Positions 20,145 to 32,649 of a DNA stretch of 64,000 nucleotides are shown here, in pieces. Position 1 is the first letter of the stretch. Each line of letters starts with the position of its first letter. Position numbers and translations under genes: made by a program. The notes beneath the pieces are model-generated. The model was not told the origin of the DNA and did not search any database. It saw only the letters and a list, made by a program, of their open reading frames with translations. Source of the stretch: Cordia subcordata (Eukaryota > Streptophyta > Magnoliopsida > Boraginales > Cordiaceae); NCBI GenBank assembly GCA_028554755.1, contig JAPTOF010000005.1:496001-560000 (forward strand), given 5' to 3'.

Positions 20145-21566
20145 AGAGAACCTTGGCACCCAAAGTTGCTAAACTTTCAATGTGGGAGAAAATTTCCATG
20201 TAGTATTTCCTTTATGTAACTTGTCAATCTTGTCTTGGAAGACTTGTGCAAGTTGTCCACTTGTTTTTGTAGTATTTTGCAAGTTGTCCACTTGTCTTGG
20301 AAGACTTAGGCCAAGCCCATTATCCAAGTCCAACACATAGTCGATAATCCATGTGGAGGCCCAAGCCCAATAGGAAACCATCCTAGCCCAATTAGGTTAT
20401 CTTGGACTTTAAAGAAAGCCCAAACCCAATTTCAAGCTTTGGCCCAATAAGTCTATTACCACAATATGGAATTTGCTCTTTCAAGATTATTCTCTCAAAG
20501 TCATTTCAACTAGGGAAGGGACCACGAAGACACAATTATCATTGGCTTCCAAAAATAATTAAAAATATCCTTGCCCAATCTAGGCGATATAATAATTATT
20601 TTTAACTCCGATCTATTCCACCATAAGATCAAAGTTGCACTCCAAGAATAATTGTCATTACCCAAAAGCTTATCACAAAAGAATGTGAACTTTGTCTTTG
20701 ACCTACTAAATAACCGACCATAATGCCCCTCTATGTATACCCACAACTAAGATCGGTCCTTTGGCCTGTGTACTATCACCTCCTTAGCTGTGTCTTTTTC
20801 CGTTGGGTTTCTTGTCCAATTGCCAACCATCCTTGGTCATGAAATCTCTTGATCTCGGGAGCGACCCTCAAGCCATATGACAGACACACCTATAAAGGTA
20901 ATATCACTAGATCTAGACTCGGATGATAAATTTGGACAATCCCAATGGGGGCACATAGATTCCATTTTGCATATGCATGTTCTAATTAATTAGAACTTAG
21001 CACTCAATGCACAAGGCTGTTGATCCTAATAAAATAAGATCTCACCCACAGTGAATCAAAGTACTAAACCCTAACTTCATTAGTTCATCCGCATATACTC
21101 AGGATTAAGAGCAATGATCATTTCATAGCAGTGAGTGTCTTGTTTTCTTTCTTTGATAGTACGTCTCTAGAAAACATACTCACAATGGTCCTATCCAATA
21201 TGTGACACACGTACTATTGAGACAAATCTAGAAAGTCCTCCAATGACCTAGGTAGATCACCCTCAAAGAGGAGACTTGCTCAATATAACCTTATCCCAGA
21301 AGAGTGCCCAACACTACTATTTGGTTATGGATTCAATTTATGACGTGACTAAATCTAGACTTGGACCTACTGTGCGTCCAGCCTCATTGCGCACCCAAGT
21401 CATTAGTGCAAGTCAAAGGACCTTCATACATGCATTGATAAAACATAACAGAGATTATATGTAAGAAACTCATAATGCCATTTAACAAAAATATGATTAT
21501 ACATTGTTTCATATCCAGAATGTCATGTACAAGTGAGCTTTAGGGCATACTAATCCTAACATTGTA

Positions 21567-22886
21567 ATGGTGGCGCAAAGAAAGGCAACAAGCTCATTGT
21601 CAATAGACTTCCCAACAATGCTTCTAACAACATCCACACAAGCATGAGAAGTAGTAGGAGTTTTAAGAAGTTTTTTGCAGTAGTTGATGAACTCATTTTT
21701 CACCTCATAATCTTCCAAAAGAAGTTGGCCATTTTCATTTTTGATAGCATGGATAGTGTTTTTGAGCCTTCTTCCTTTCACCGCTTTGAAGAAGAAAGTT
21801 GAGTTTGCGTCACCTTCTTTAATCCAAGAAAGTCTTGATTTTTGATAAAGAATAGCTTTATAAGTGGATTCAAGTTCTTCCAACCTAACCAAAAGCCTCT
21901 TCTCCTTATCAATGAGGGCAAGATTCTCCTTTCCATTATAAATGGCACATTGCATAAGACCAAGTTCCTCACGTAGCTTCTTAATGGTAATAGGAATGCA
22001 AGCAAAGTGTTCCTTGTCAAAAGATTTGAGAGCTTTCTTGAGAGATTTTTGCTTTTGATAAAGGATGAACATTAGAGTACCAAAGACCCATGTACTCCAG
22101 TACTCATTAACAAGCTTCAAGAAATCATGGTGGGAAGTCCAAGGAATATAGAATTTGAAAGGCTTAGGAGAAGAAAGCCAAGACTTACATGTTTCCATAA
22201 TGAGAGGGCAATGATCGGAGACTCCGGGAGGATCCACCAAGAGGAAGAAATTTTGATATGTTTGAATCCAATTAGCATTAACCAACGCCCTATCAAGTTT
22301 GCTGGCCAAGAAATTATCTTCATCACCTTTGTTTGTCCAAGTAAAGTGTGGCCCATGTGGTTTAACTTCTTGGAGGCTAGCCTTAGCAATAAACCTTTGA
22401 AAATTCCAAGCACTCCTCGGGATGAAAGAGTAGTTAGATTTATCCCCACAATGCAAAACTTCATTAAAATCTGCCATGATACAAAGATCACTATCATCAC
22501 ACCAAGAGCACGATTCCTCAAGTTTACTCCAAAGTTTGTTTCTTTTAAAAGCATCATTATGACCATAAACAAAAGCCACAAAGAGAGATTTATGCATATG
22601 ATCATCAAAATTGTAGAGAAGAGCTTGTTCACAAGAGTCAACATATGTGGCAAGTATGCTTTTTCTCCAAAAGAGCCAAATCCGCCCTTTCACCAAATCA
22701 TCAATGTGGTTGTTGAAACCTAAATTCCAAAAGTTGGAGCCAATGTGATTAATGTTATCTTGAGAAGCCACTTTGTTCTCCAAAATACAAAAAATATCCA
22801 AGCAATGCTTATTGATCAAAACATTAACTTCCTTTTTGTTTACTAGGGGAATTAAAACCCCTAGTATTCCAAGAGCAAAATTTCAT
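21567..22886 (-). pseudogene. L9 ORF2, endonuclease and linker
   Basis: From the ATG at 22886 (KFCSWNTRGFNSP, frame disturbed near 22830) it is open for ~420 codons: LENKVASQDNI, GRIWLFWRKS, FVAFVYGHNDAFKRNKLW, SDLCIMADFNEVLHCGDKSN (GDFN is ADFN), GPHFTWTNKGDEDNFLASKL, GVSDHCPLIMETC, PKPFKFYIPW and FGTLMFILYQKQKSLKKAL. The linker follows (LIDKEKRLLVRLEELESTYKAI, RLSWIKEGDANS, GRRLKNTIHAIKNENGQLLLEDYEVKNEF) to VAFLCATIT at the LTR. It is one of the longest surviving endonuclease-linker frames here. Confidence 0.87.
22883..22886 (-). promoter_or_regulatory. ORF1/ORF2 ATGA overlap of L9
   Basis: On the minus strand ORF1 ends TCC AAA TGA and ORF2 starts at the ATG inside that string. Same arrangement as in L4, L7, L8 and L12. 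Confidence 0.75.
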
Positions 22887-23823
22887 TTGGAAGATGTAGA
22901 AGGAGCACCAGGCCCCGAGTTCCTATTGCACTTTGCATTTGAAGTTTCATTACTAATCAATTCCTTGGTGGAAACTTGATTATTGCTGTTTTGCAACTCC
23001 CCTTCTTCTAAGTCCCCCATAGTGTTAAGAGCCTCAAAATGATTAATGTTCATGGATTTAGAGCAAGAGGGATCTTGGATTAACTTGGAGGGAGAGATTG
23101 GCCGAAAGGTGGGATTCTTCTTTTTTAGAGATTGCACATCCACATGAGAAGCCATGGGTGAATCTTGTATCTTCAAGGAAGCTTGTTTCCTTTCCACAAC
23201 ATGCCACTCATTATGAACCTTAGGAGCTTGCTTAGGAATAATCCTTTGTGAAGGGGAGCTTTAGGCTTTTTTGGACACTTTTCTTTAACATGACCAACCA
23301 TCTTGCAATGGGTGCATTTGATAGGCCTCCATGCATATTCAACCTCAACTTTTGCTTTAGTGCCATTTCTTAGTTTAGGGAAAATGACATCCGGGAGCTT
23401 GTCATCCAAATCAACCTCAATGCAAACTCCAGCAAATTCAAGATTTCTCCTTGAATCGGTAAGAGCATCCATTTGAATTGGCTTTCCAATGAATGAAGCA
23501 ACATAGCCTAATCCCCTTTTAGAGTAAAGACTCGTTAGGACATCTCATAACTTAACCCATATAGGAACTTTCTTGCACGATAAATTCAGAAATTCAAGAT
23601 TTGGCTCCCATTTTCTCAATAAGAGTGGCCTATGATTAACATGCCATAATTGTTGTAAGACTTTTTGACAAAACTCTTCCTTCTCAAACTTGAAATTGAA
23701 GAGACCCTTTCCTTTTGTGAAGATTTCAACCTTGCCAAACTTCCACCAAGCAAAGTTAACCATGCTTCTAATAAGGAAAAGTGGAGGGGGAGCTCCAATG
23801 AATTGCCCAACCAAGCAATGGTT

Positions 23824-23928
23824 CCAATAACTATCCCCATCTTCATATAAGTCCTCCAACCAATAACTATCCCCATCTTCATATAAGTCCTCCAACCAAT
23901 AACTATCCCCATCTTCATATAAGTCCTC
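23824..23928 (-). repeat. Three tandem 36-bp units in L9 ORF1 (12-residue repeat)
   Basis: CCAATAACTATCCCCATC begins units at 23824, 23860 and 23896. The first two are full 36-mers and identical; the third diverges at its end. The unit is a multiple of three and encodes the residues around EDLYEDGDSYW, present once in the other ORF1 copies. It is a recent in-frame expansion. Confidence 0.92.
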
Positions 23929-24059
23929 AGGGGATCTTGGACTTCTCTACTTCCCTCGACAATATTAATGACATGTTCTTTTTTTTTGCGTGAAAAGTGT
24001 TGTATTAATTACAAAAAATGTACATGAGAGCCACAAGACGTACAAAAGAAGGGGAAGTT

Positions 24060-25444
24060 CTAATCCAAAATAGTCTCAATTCCCCAATTCTTACAAATAA
24101 TTTTGTTGCTACAAGAAGAAGTGAAATGCTTCCCTATTGAACATTTGACTCGAACATGGTTGAAGATGGATGAAAAGATTTGCTCTTCCGTTTTTGCTCC
24201 TTTGCTGAATTGCCTATTATTCCTTTCCAACCAAATGAAATAAATTGTTTCTCCCAAGATATGCTTAATGAGTGTTTCTTTGAGATTGCCTTCAAGAACA
24301 TACTGAGTAAGGAAGGTAAAAATCTCATCCCACAAGATTGGCGGATCCTTAATGCATGTTAACTCAAGTCCCCTTTGCCAAATTCTTCTTGTGAAGCTAC
24401 AATGGAAGAAGAGATGATCCCTTGTTTTGCAAGCAAAATTGCAAAAGATGCAATTTGAATTGATTTCAATACCCCAAGTAAGCATTCTGAATTTTGTAGT
24501 GAGTCGATCGTGCATTGCAAGCCATGTGATAAAAGCATGCTTTGGTGTGTGATTTTTGTGCCAAATGATATTGTGCCATTCAATTTTGCTTTTTCTCCTA
24601 CGCAAGTGCTCCCAAGTATGCTTAAAAAAAAATTTCCCATCATTTGAGAGACTTCAAGAGTAAGAATCCGGATTGTCCTCAACAAGGGCAACATTTGGAA
24701 TGGGAATATGAACAAGCTGAATGGGCCAATTCCAAGAGCCATTTGAGTAAATTTCTCATACCTTTGCATGAAGAGGTGGGTGGTTGAAGGTGTCATTCCA
24801 ATGCTCAAAAAGTGTACCATTGTTATGCCATTTATCAAGCCAAAAGTGTTGTGTTTCTTCCATCTCCAAGAATGTGTGCAATATGATTCCTTATTGAGGC
24901 TCGACAATTGAGAAGCTTTTTTTAAGATCCAACTTGAGTTGATTGAGCATGAAATAGTCCAGATTGACCCATTCTTGATGTAGTTTGAATGCACCCATTT
25001 GCTCCAAAGTGTGTCCTGAAATGCATACATTCTCCAAAAAACTTTGATGAATAAAGTGTTGTTGATGTCCTCCAAAGACCTCGTTCCCAATCCTCCTTCA
25101 TTCAAAGGAACGCAAATATTGCTCCAAGCAATCTTTGCACCCGTATCTCTCCAAAGAAAAGCACAAAACTTTGACTCAATTTCCTTAATAATGCATTTCG
25201 GAAGTAGAAGTGAGCTTGCCCAATATGCACAAATTTGTGTGAGTGTTGACTTTATGAGCATAAGCCTTCCAGCATATGAGAGACTTTGTGTAGTCCAATG
25301 TTCAATCCTTCCATTGATTTTCTCCAAAAGTGGCCCACAATCTCCTTTGCGAAGCTTTCTAGTCACCAACGGAACCCCAAGGTATCTAATTGGAAGTAAT
25401 CCCTCTTTGAAGCCAAGTTTTTCAAGTATGAGCTTTCTTTCATT
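24060..25444 (-). pseudogene. L11 ORF2, RT end and zf-RVT
   Basis: From 25444: ERKLILEKLGFKEGLLPIRYLGVPLVTRKLRKGD, RIEHWTTQSLSYAGRLMLIKSTLTQICAYW, CAFLWRDTGAKIAWSNICV, GLGTRSLEDINNTLFIKVFWRMYA, a frameshift near 24870 and another near 24640. Then comes zf-RVT (HAFITWLAMHDRL, SNCIFCNFACKTRDHLFFHCSFTRRIW), stopping at 24060 after NWGIETILD. It is very close to L14, the same subfamily. Confidence 0.87.
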
Positions 25445-25526
25445 TTTTTTTTTTTTTTTGCTGAGTAAGTAAGATTTCATAAAAGAAACGTTCAAGTACA
25501 AGAATCAGAAAAAAGAATGGAGAAAC

Positions 25527-28500
25527 CTAACCAAGTATCTCATCTAATTTCCACAATTTACACAAGGCAATATTCAGCGCATTTGAAGGAAATTTCCTAC
25601 CAAAGATAATACGAGTTCTAACTTCATTGAAGATAGTACTTGTGATTTGATCCTCCGTTTTTGCTTCTTGCTTGAAAATGCGCTGATTTCTCTCAACCCA
25701 AATGTGGTAAATGGATGCTCCAAGAAGATGCTTAAGGATAGTAGCTTTCAAGTTATTTTCAAGAGCAAAAGGTGTGAGATAGGCACAAATTTCATCCCAA
25801 CAAATCAACTTCTCTGGAACAAGGGAGATTGCAAGACCATGCCTCGAAATTCTGCGTGTGAAGCTACATTCGAAAAAAAGGTGATCTCTTGTTTCACAAC
25901 CCATGCGACAAAAGATACAAAGTGGGTTAGCAATCAGTCCCCAACTTAATAATTTTTTAAGAGTTGAAAGCCGATCATGAAAAACAAGCCAGCAAATGAA
26001 ACCATGTCTAGGGTTATGACCTTTGTGCCAAACCAAATTGTGCCAGTTAACTGTATTACCCTTCTTACGAATATGATCCCAAGTAAGCTTAAATGAAAAA
26101 TTATCGTTCTTTGAAGGCAGCCAAAGAGAAGAATCATGGACATTTTCATCGAGATTGACAAGTGAAATCTGGACATGGAGAAGATTTAAAGGCCAGGGCC
26201 AAGTCCATTGACCATTAATATAGATGTCACAAACCTTGGCAAGCAAAGGAGGTGAAGGGAAGGTTGAGCTCCAATGGTTGAGAAGAGGACCTTCTTGATG
26301 CCAATTGTCCAGCCAAAAAAACGTATTTGTGCCATTGCCAAGTTTATGTTGGATGAAATTCCTTGCAACCCCACGGATTTGCAAAAGAGATTTTATGATC
26401 CAGCTTGCATCATGAGGAATTTGTATGGCCCAAATGGAGCTATTCTTGATATAATTTGCATGGATCCACTGGCTCCAAAGAGTGTCTTTGGTGGCATACA
26501 TTCTCCAAAAGATTTTGAGTAAGTAAGTGACATTGATCTCACTCAATCTTCAAATTCCAAGACCCCCTTCAAGGTATGGTAAGCAAACATCTTTCCAAGC
26601 AATTTTTGGCCCGGTACCTCTCCAAAGAAAGGATCTGAATTTTGATTCAACTGCTGCCATTGTACCTTTTGTGAGGAGGAAAGCACTTGCCCAAAAGGAA
26701 CAAATTTGCATAAGAATGGATTTGATGAGAACAAGTCTTCCAGCAAAGGAGAGCCATTTGTTTGCCCAACTTTCAAGCTTTGCATTGATCTTTTCAAGGA
26801 GAGGCATGCAATCAGCTTTCCTAAGTTTCCTTGAGACAAGAGGAATACCAAGGTAGCGGATGGGAAGAATACCTTCTTTGAATTCCAATTGTTGAAGGAT
26901 TGTTTGCTTTATGTCATCCAGAACTCCCCCAAAGAAAATATTACTTTTAGCTTGATTGATGTTGAGCCCTGAATAAGTGGAGAAGAGGTCCAAAACTTCC
27001 TTGATGCTTGTAATAGATTCAAGATTTCCTTTGCAAAAAATGAAAAGATCATTCGTAAAGCAAAGGTGATTTAGCTTCAAAGATGAGCACTTTGGGTGGT
27101 AGTCAAAATACGGGTTGCTTTCAAGCTAATTTAGCATGCACGTGAGGACCTCCATACAAATGACAAAGATATAGGGTGATAATGGATCACCTTGTCAAAT
27201 TCCATTAGCTCCTTGAAAAAAGCCCTCCAATCCACCATTAATAGCAATAGAGAAACTAGTGGTGGTGATGCAAGCCATAATCCAATTCACAAACTTTGTA
27301 GGGAAGCCAAAAGCAACAAGGGAGACTTCAATGAATTTCCAATTGAGAGAATCAAAAGCTTTCATGATGTCCACTTTGAGAGCACATCTAGAGGAGATGT
27401 GATTTCTTGCATAGCCTCTCATAAGTTCATGAGCAATGAGGATGTTTTCATTTATGAGTCTATTCTTGAGAAATGCTGATTGGTTCCAAGAGATGATGTG
27501 AGGCAAGCAATTTTTTATTCTATTTGCAAGAATCTTGGAGATACATTTGTATATAGTATTGCAGCAAGAAATCGGCCTATAGTCTTTTACCATGTATGGA
27601 TTTTGCATTTTAGGCACAAGAGTAATGATAGTTGTATTTACCTCCTTAAGAAGATTGCATGATTGAAAGAAGGAGGTAATAGCCTTCAAAACATCCTCAC
27701 CAATAATTTCCCAAGTGGCCATGTAGAAATGAGAAGTAAAGCCATCCACACCCGGACTTTTGTTTGGATTGAGTGAAAAAAGTGTACTCTTGATCTCATC
27801 ATGAGTGATAGGAGCCAAAAGAGAGTTTGCTTCTTCAACTTTAATTGTCTTACCGACAATATTTTTGATCAATTCAGTAGTAGCAACAGAGCTTGAAGGA
27901 GTGCCAAGGAGCTTCTTAAAATACTCAACAAATTCAGCCTTGACTTCTTGCTCATTTGTGAGAATCTGATTTTCATCATTCTTGACCATGCAAATGGAGC
28001 TTTTATGCCTTCTACCTTTGATTGTGTTGTGAAAGAACTTAGAATTTGCATCCCCTTCTTTGATCCAATTTACCCGTGCTTTTTGAGAAAGCATAGATTT
28101 ATAAAAGTTATCCAATTCATCAATACTCTTCAGCAAATTCTTTTCCTTTTCGATCAAATCAGCCCTAATATTTCCATTGAGAGTCTCAATCTGAACTTCA
28201 TGGAGGTCATTTTGGAGCTTCAAGAGAGAGTTCGGAATGGTAGTAAAGTATTTCTTGTTGAAAGACTTTTGTGCTTGCTTGAGAGATTTTTGTTTTCGAA
28301 AGAGAGAAAACATAGGAGTGCCAAAAACCCTCACACTCCAATGTTCCTCGACAAGCTGCAAGAAATCCTTGTGTTTTGACCAAGCATTGTAGAATTTAAA
28401 TGGTTTTGGAGTGGAGATCCAAGACTTGCAAGAATGGACAATGAGAGGACTATGATCGGATATGCCCGGGCTATCCACCAAAAGAAACGAGTCTTGCTTA

Positions 28501-28977
28501 TTATGAATCCAATTTGCATTGACCAAAGCCCTATCAAGTTTACATGCCAAGAAGTTCCCAAGAGAGCTCTTATTTGTCCAAGTGAAATGAGGACCATGTG
28601 CTTTTAACTCCTTTAGATTTGCTTTGATCAAACAATTTGCAAAATCTTTGGCATTAGGAGAAATAGAAGAGGAGTTTGACTTGTCACCACAGAAAAGGAC
28701 TTCATTGCAATCACCCAAAATTCAAAGTTCCCCATTACCACATATGAAACTCCATTCTTCAATCTTATTCCAGAGAGCTTTTCTCCTAAGAGGATCATTA
28801 CGGCCATAGACAAATGCCACAAGAAAAGGATGCACCATGCGCTTTTCAACAATGCAAAGCAGCCCTTGATCAAAAGAATCCACAATGCTAATATTGATAT
28901 TTTTTTCCCAAAAAAACCAAAGCCGGCCCTTGATGAAATCATTCACATAGTTCAAAAAGCCAAAATCTTCAAATGTG
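25527..28977 (-). pseudogene. L12 ORF2, endonuclease to C-terminus (few lesions)
   Basis: Long open stretches: 28718-27195 (507 codons), 27080-26550 and 26546-25527, all in one frame. Only nonsense changes separate them: a TGA before ILGDCNEV, TGA in GI-QGDP, TAG or TAA in the MLN-LES segment, and TGA in GLGI-RLSEIN. A frameshift lies in the first part near 28722. Motifs: GDCNEVLFCGDKSN, SDHSPLI (Cys to Ser), NPNKSPGVDGF, DIMKAFDSLNW, and CFTNDLFIFCKG, where FADD reads FTND. The first catalytic Asp is thus lost. zf-RVT is complete (PLCIFCRMGCETRDHLFFECSFTRR). Stop at 25527. Confidence 0.9.
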
Positions 28978-29064
28978 GAGCCAATCTTCTTTTTTTTTTT
29001 TTCGCGAAGAAAGTGAGATTAAGATAAAAGGAAGTACAATACAAAAGAGGCCAAGGAGGCAACC

Positions 29065-32000
29065 CTATACAAGAATATCTTCAAGCCTCCAAGATTTGCA
29101 AAGAGATTTGTTAATACAAGAGGAAGTAAATTTCCTTCCCATGGAACATTTTAGCCTAATATGATTTACAATGGACGAGAAAATATGCTCTTCAGTTTTA
29201 AATACTTTGCTGAATTCTCTATTGTTCCTTTCAATCCAAATGTGATAAATTGTGGCTCCCACCAAGTGCTTCAAGATAGTTGCTTTGAGACTCTTTTCAA
29301 GAGCAAAGGGTGTAATGTATGCCAAGATATCATCCCAATTTGTCAAATTTATGTGAACCATAGTGAGTTGAAGTCCCCGCTTCCAGATTCTTTTGGTGAA
29401 GCAACAATCAAAGAAAAGATGATTTCGAGTTTCACTTCCCATGTTGCAAAAAATACAAGTAGGATTGATATCTTTCCCCCAAGATAGTAATCTGAATTTT
29501 GTGTTGAGCCTATCCCAACAAGCAAGCCAGCAAATGAAAGCATGTTTTGGGGTGTGTCCTTGAACCAAACGAGATTGTGCCATTTTGCCTTTTCTTTTTT
29601 TGCTCTGAAATGCTCCCAAGTATGCTTGAAACTAAAAGTGCCGTTTGGGGAGAGATCCCAAATGTAAGAATCAGCATTTTCCTCATTAAGGAGAAGGGGG
29701 GGAAGATCGACATGCAAAAGATGAATAGGCCAACTCCAAGTGTGGTGATGAAAAACATCACTAACCTTTGCAAAGTAATGTGGTGAAGGGAAAATGGAGC
29801 TCCAATGGCTGTCAAGAATTCCCCTCGGATGCCATTTATTGTGCCAAAAAAGAGTGTTTTTCCCATCTCCCACGGAATGGGTGATAAGATTCCTTGCAAT
29901 GTCACGGCATCTAATCAGCATTTTAAGAATCCAACTAGCATCTTTTGGAGTGGTGATGGTCCAGATTGATTTATTCTTGATATAATTCAAATGAACCCAT
30001 TTGCTCCAAATTGATTCCCTCATGAATACATTCTCCAAAAAATCTTAAGAAGTGAGATGGTATTCAGGTCCTCAATTTTCCGAACATTTAGCCCCCCCTC
30101 CTCAAATGGGAAACAAACATCCTTCCAAGCAATTTTTGCACCTGTGTCCCCCCATAAGAAAGCCTTGAATTTTGATTCAAGGGTTGAGATAATACCTTTT
30201 GGGAGTAAGAGAATTCCAGCCCAGTAGGAACAAATTTGGGTAAGGGTTGTTTTAATGAGAAGCAATCTACCCGCATATGAGAGCCATTTCGTGGACCAAT
30301 TATCAAGTTTACTAACAATTTTCTCCAAGAGAGGTGCAAAATCGGCTCTTCTAAGTTTTCTTGAAATGAGAGGGATGCCCAAATACCGGATTGGAAGAGA
30401 TCCTTCTTTGAAACCCACTTTAGAGAGGATGGCAAGTTTTCATCATTTGGGACTCCTCCAAGAAATAAATCACTCTTAGTGCTGCTGACTTTAAGTCTCG
30501 AAAGGGCATGAAACTTTTCAAGGATTTCCATGATGCATTCCACCGAACTCAAATTCCCCTTACAAAAGATGAAAAGATCATCGGCAAAGCAAAGATGATT
30601 AAGCTTCAATTTGGCGCACTTAGGGTGGAAGTCAAAGCCGCTATCATTTTCCAAATTGTTAAGCATACAAGTGAGGACTTCCATACATAACACAAAAAGA
30701 TAAGGAGAGAGGGGATCACCTTGTCTAACACCATTTGCTCCTTTGAAGAAGCCTTGAAAACTACCATTGATAGCAACAATAAAGCAAGGAGAGGAGACAC
30801 ATGCCATGATCCAAGCAACAAATTTTCCTGGAAATCCAAATGCCAAAAGAGCATTTTCAATAAAGCTCCAACTAAGAGAGTCGAAAGCCTTCATGATGTC
30901 AATCTTGAGAGCACATCTAGGAGAAATATGGCTTCTTGAATATCCCCTCAGGACTTCATGTGCAACAAGAATATTTTCATTGATAAGTCTATCCTTGATA
31001 AAAGCAGATTGATTCCATGAATTAATCTTTGGAAGACATGCCTTGAGTCTATTTGCAAGTAATTTGGAAATGCACTTGTAGATGGTGTTGCAGCAAGAGA
31101 TTGGCCTAAAATCTTTTACCATAGAAGGGTTTGAGACTTTTGGCACTAAGGCAATGTAAGTGGCATTTACCTCATTAAGGAGCTTTGTGGAGTCAAAGAA
31201 AGAGCTAATGGCTTCCAAAACATCATCTCCAACATTACTCCATGCAGCCATATAAAAAAGAGATGTATAACCATCCGGCCCTGGGCTTTTGTTCGGATTG
31301 AGAGAGAAAAGAGTGTTCTTGATTTCCTTATGGGTAAAAGGTGCCACCAGCAAATTGATGCAATCCTCATCAATAGATTTCCCAACAATAGCTTTGATGG
31401 AGTCAATATTTGCACAAGTCCGGAAGGGGGTACCAAGAAGGTTTTGAAGAATGAAATGAATTCCTCCTTAATACCTTCATTTGAAGAAATAAGGGTACCA
31501 TTCAGATCTTGGATAGCATGAATAGTGTTCTTCCTCTTCCTTCCCTGAATAGTGCTATGAAAAAACTTTGTGTTTGCATCACCATCTTTAATCCAATTGA
31601 GCTGAGATTTCTGGTGCAGCATATGATTGAAAGTGGCCTCAAGAGCTTCAATTTTAGCCAAAATATCTTTCTCCATATCAAGAATTCCATCATTGAGAAG
31701 GCCATTCATCAAATCGGATTGCACATTACAAAGCATCTCCTTGAGTGCGTGAATCTTTTGAGGAATGCAAGAGAAGTGCTCTTTATCAAACTTCCTTAAA
31801 GCAAACTTGAGGCGTTTTGCTTTTGATACAAGATGAACATTGGAGTGCCAAAGACCCGTGCACTCCAATGATCTTCCACAATATGCAAGAATTGATCATG
31901 TGAAACCCAAGCATTATAGAATTTGAAAGGCTTTGGAGAGGACGGATTGGGCTTACAAGTGTGAAGGATGAGCGGGCAATGATCAGAGATTCCCGGACTC

Positions 32001-32647
32001 CCAACCAAAAAGAAAAGAGTCCTCCATACAATTCATCCAACATTGATTCATCAAAGCTCTATCAATCTTGCTTGCACGGAGGTTGCCATTTGAGTTCCTA
32101 TTTGTCCAAGTAAAATGTGGACCAATATGGTTGAATTCAAGGAGGCTTGCTTTATGGATACAATCCTTGAAGTCCCAAGCACTAGAGGGGATAGACAAAG
32201 TGGAAGATTTGTCCCCACTGTGAAGAACTTCATTGAAATCCCCAAGAATACAAAGAGGGTCATCTTTGCACCAAAAACTCCATTTTTCAATATGCTGCCA
32301 AAGTGATTTCCTTTCTTGGGGGCATTTCGGCCATAAACAAAAATAACAAAAAAAGGATCAAGAGGTGGGCAAGCAAAATGGCAAAGCATACCTTGATCAA
32401 AAGAATCAATAATAGTAGTCTTGAGATGGTTTTTCCAAAAGAGCCAAAGACGACCAGCAACATTTTCATCAACATGATTATCAAACCCCAAACAACTAAA
32501 ATAAGTGGTGATGCAATTTTCTTCTTGTCAGATTTTTGTTTCCAAAACACAAACACAATCGAGGTTATGCTTGCCAATAAGCAACTTTATTTCCTTGCGT
32601 TTTTTAGGGGAATTAAGACCCCTAACATTCCAAGAGCAAAAAATCAT
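29065..32647 (-). pseudogene. L13 ORF2
   Basis: Starts MIFCSWNVRGLNSPKK at 32647. The endonuclease is damaged by frameshifts near 32500, 32330, 32190 and 31990. Then: SDHCPLILHTC, PKPFKFYNAWVSHDQF, the linker (MEKDILAKIEALEATFNHML), frameshift near 31460, RT (SLNPNKSPGPDGYTS, RPISCCNTIYKCISKL, DIMKAFDSLSW, GVRQGDPLSPYLFVLC, CFADDLFIFCKG intact), frameshift near 30430 and zf-RVT (PTCIFCNMGSETRNHLFFDC, where one Cys is Ser). The end is SWRLEDILV with the stop at 29065. It cannot give a whole protein. Confidence 0.88.
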
Positions 32648-32649
32648 TA

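Larger units (their letters stand above)
19665..21561 (-). mobile_element. Solo LTR (1.9 kb), probably Copia-type, transcribed leftward
   Basis: The element begins TGTAGGAT and ends ATCCTAACA, the TG...CA ends of an LTR with short imperfect inverted termini (one base lost on the left). It is flanked by TTGTA on both sides and interrupts ORF2 of L9 exactly between VAFLCATIT and VEIKEAIFSLNP. There is no gag or pol, no primer-binding site and no second LTR, so it is a solo LTR left by LTR-LTR recombination. On the minus strand it has a CTATAAATAG box at 20135-20144 and an AATAAA further on. The Copia call rests only on the end sequence and size. Confidence 0.85.
19660..21566. repeat. 5-bp TSD flanking the solo LTR
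   Basis: TTGTA at 19660-19664 and 21562-21566. Five base pairs is the size made by LTR-retrotransposon integrases. Confidence 0.85.
22883..23977 (-). pseudogene. L9 ORF1, DUF4283, zinc knuckle and C-terminus
   Basis: From 23977: NIVEGSREVQDP, the triplicated EDLYEDGDSYW unit, HCLVGQFIGAPPPLFLIRSMVNFAWWKFGK, LQQLWHVNHRPLLLRKWEPN, VPIWVKL, a stop region near 23545, IGKPIQMDALTDSRRNLEFAGVCIEVDL, the knuckle CTHCKMVGHVKEKC, then a Lys/Pro/Ser tail ending GPGAPSTSSK. The stop TGA overlaps the ORF2 ATG (22883-22886). A frameshift lies near 23190. Confidence 0.85.

Noticed and set aside
19665..21561. A host intergenic region or gene
   Set aside because: It has TG...CA ends and a 5-bp TSD, and L9 coding resumes exactly on both sides.
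23824..23928. A CRISPR-like array
   Set aside because: The three units are directly adjacent with no spacers and lie in frame inside ORF1.
27195..28718. A 507-codon frame that might be an intact host reverse transcriptase
   Set aside because: It is the middle of L12 ORF2, with stops on both sides and an altered FADD box downstream.
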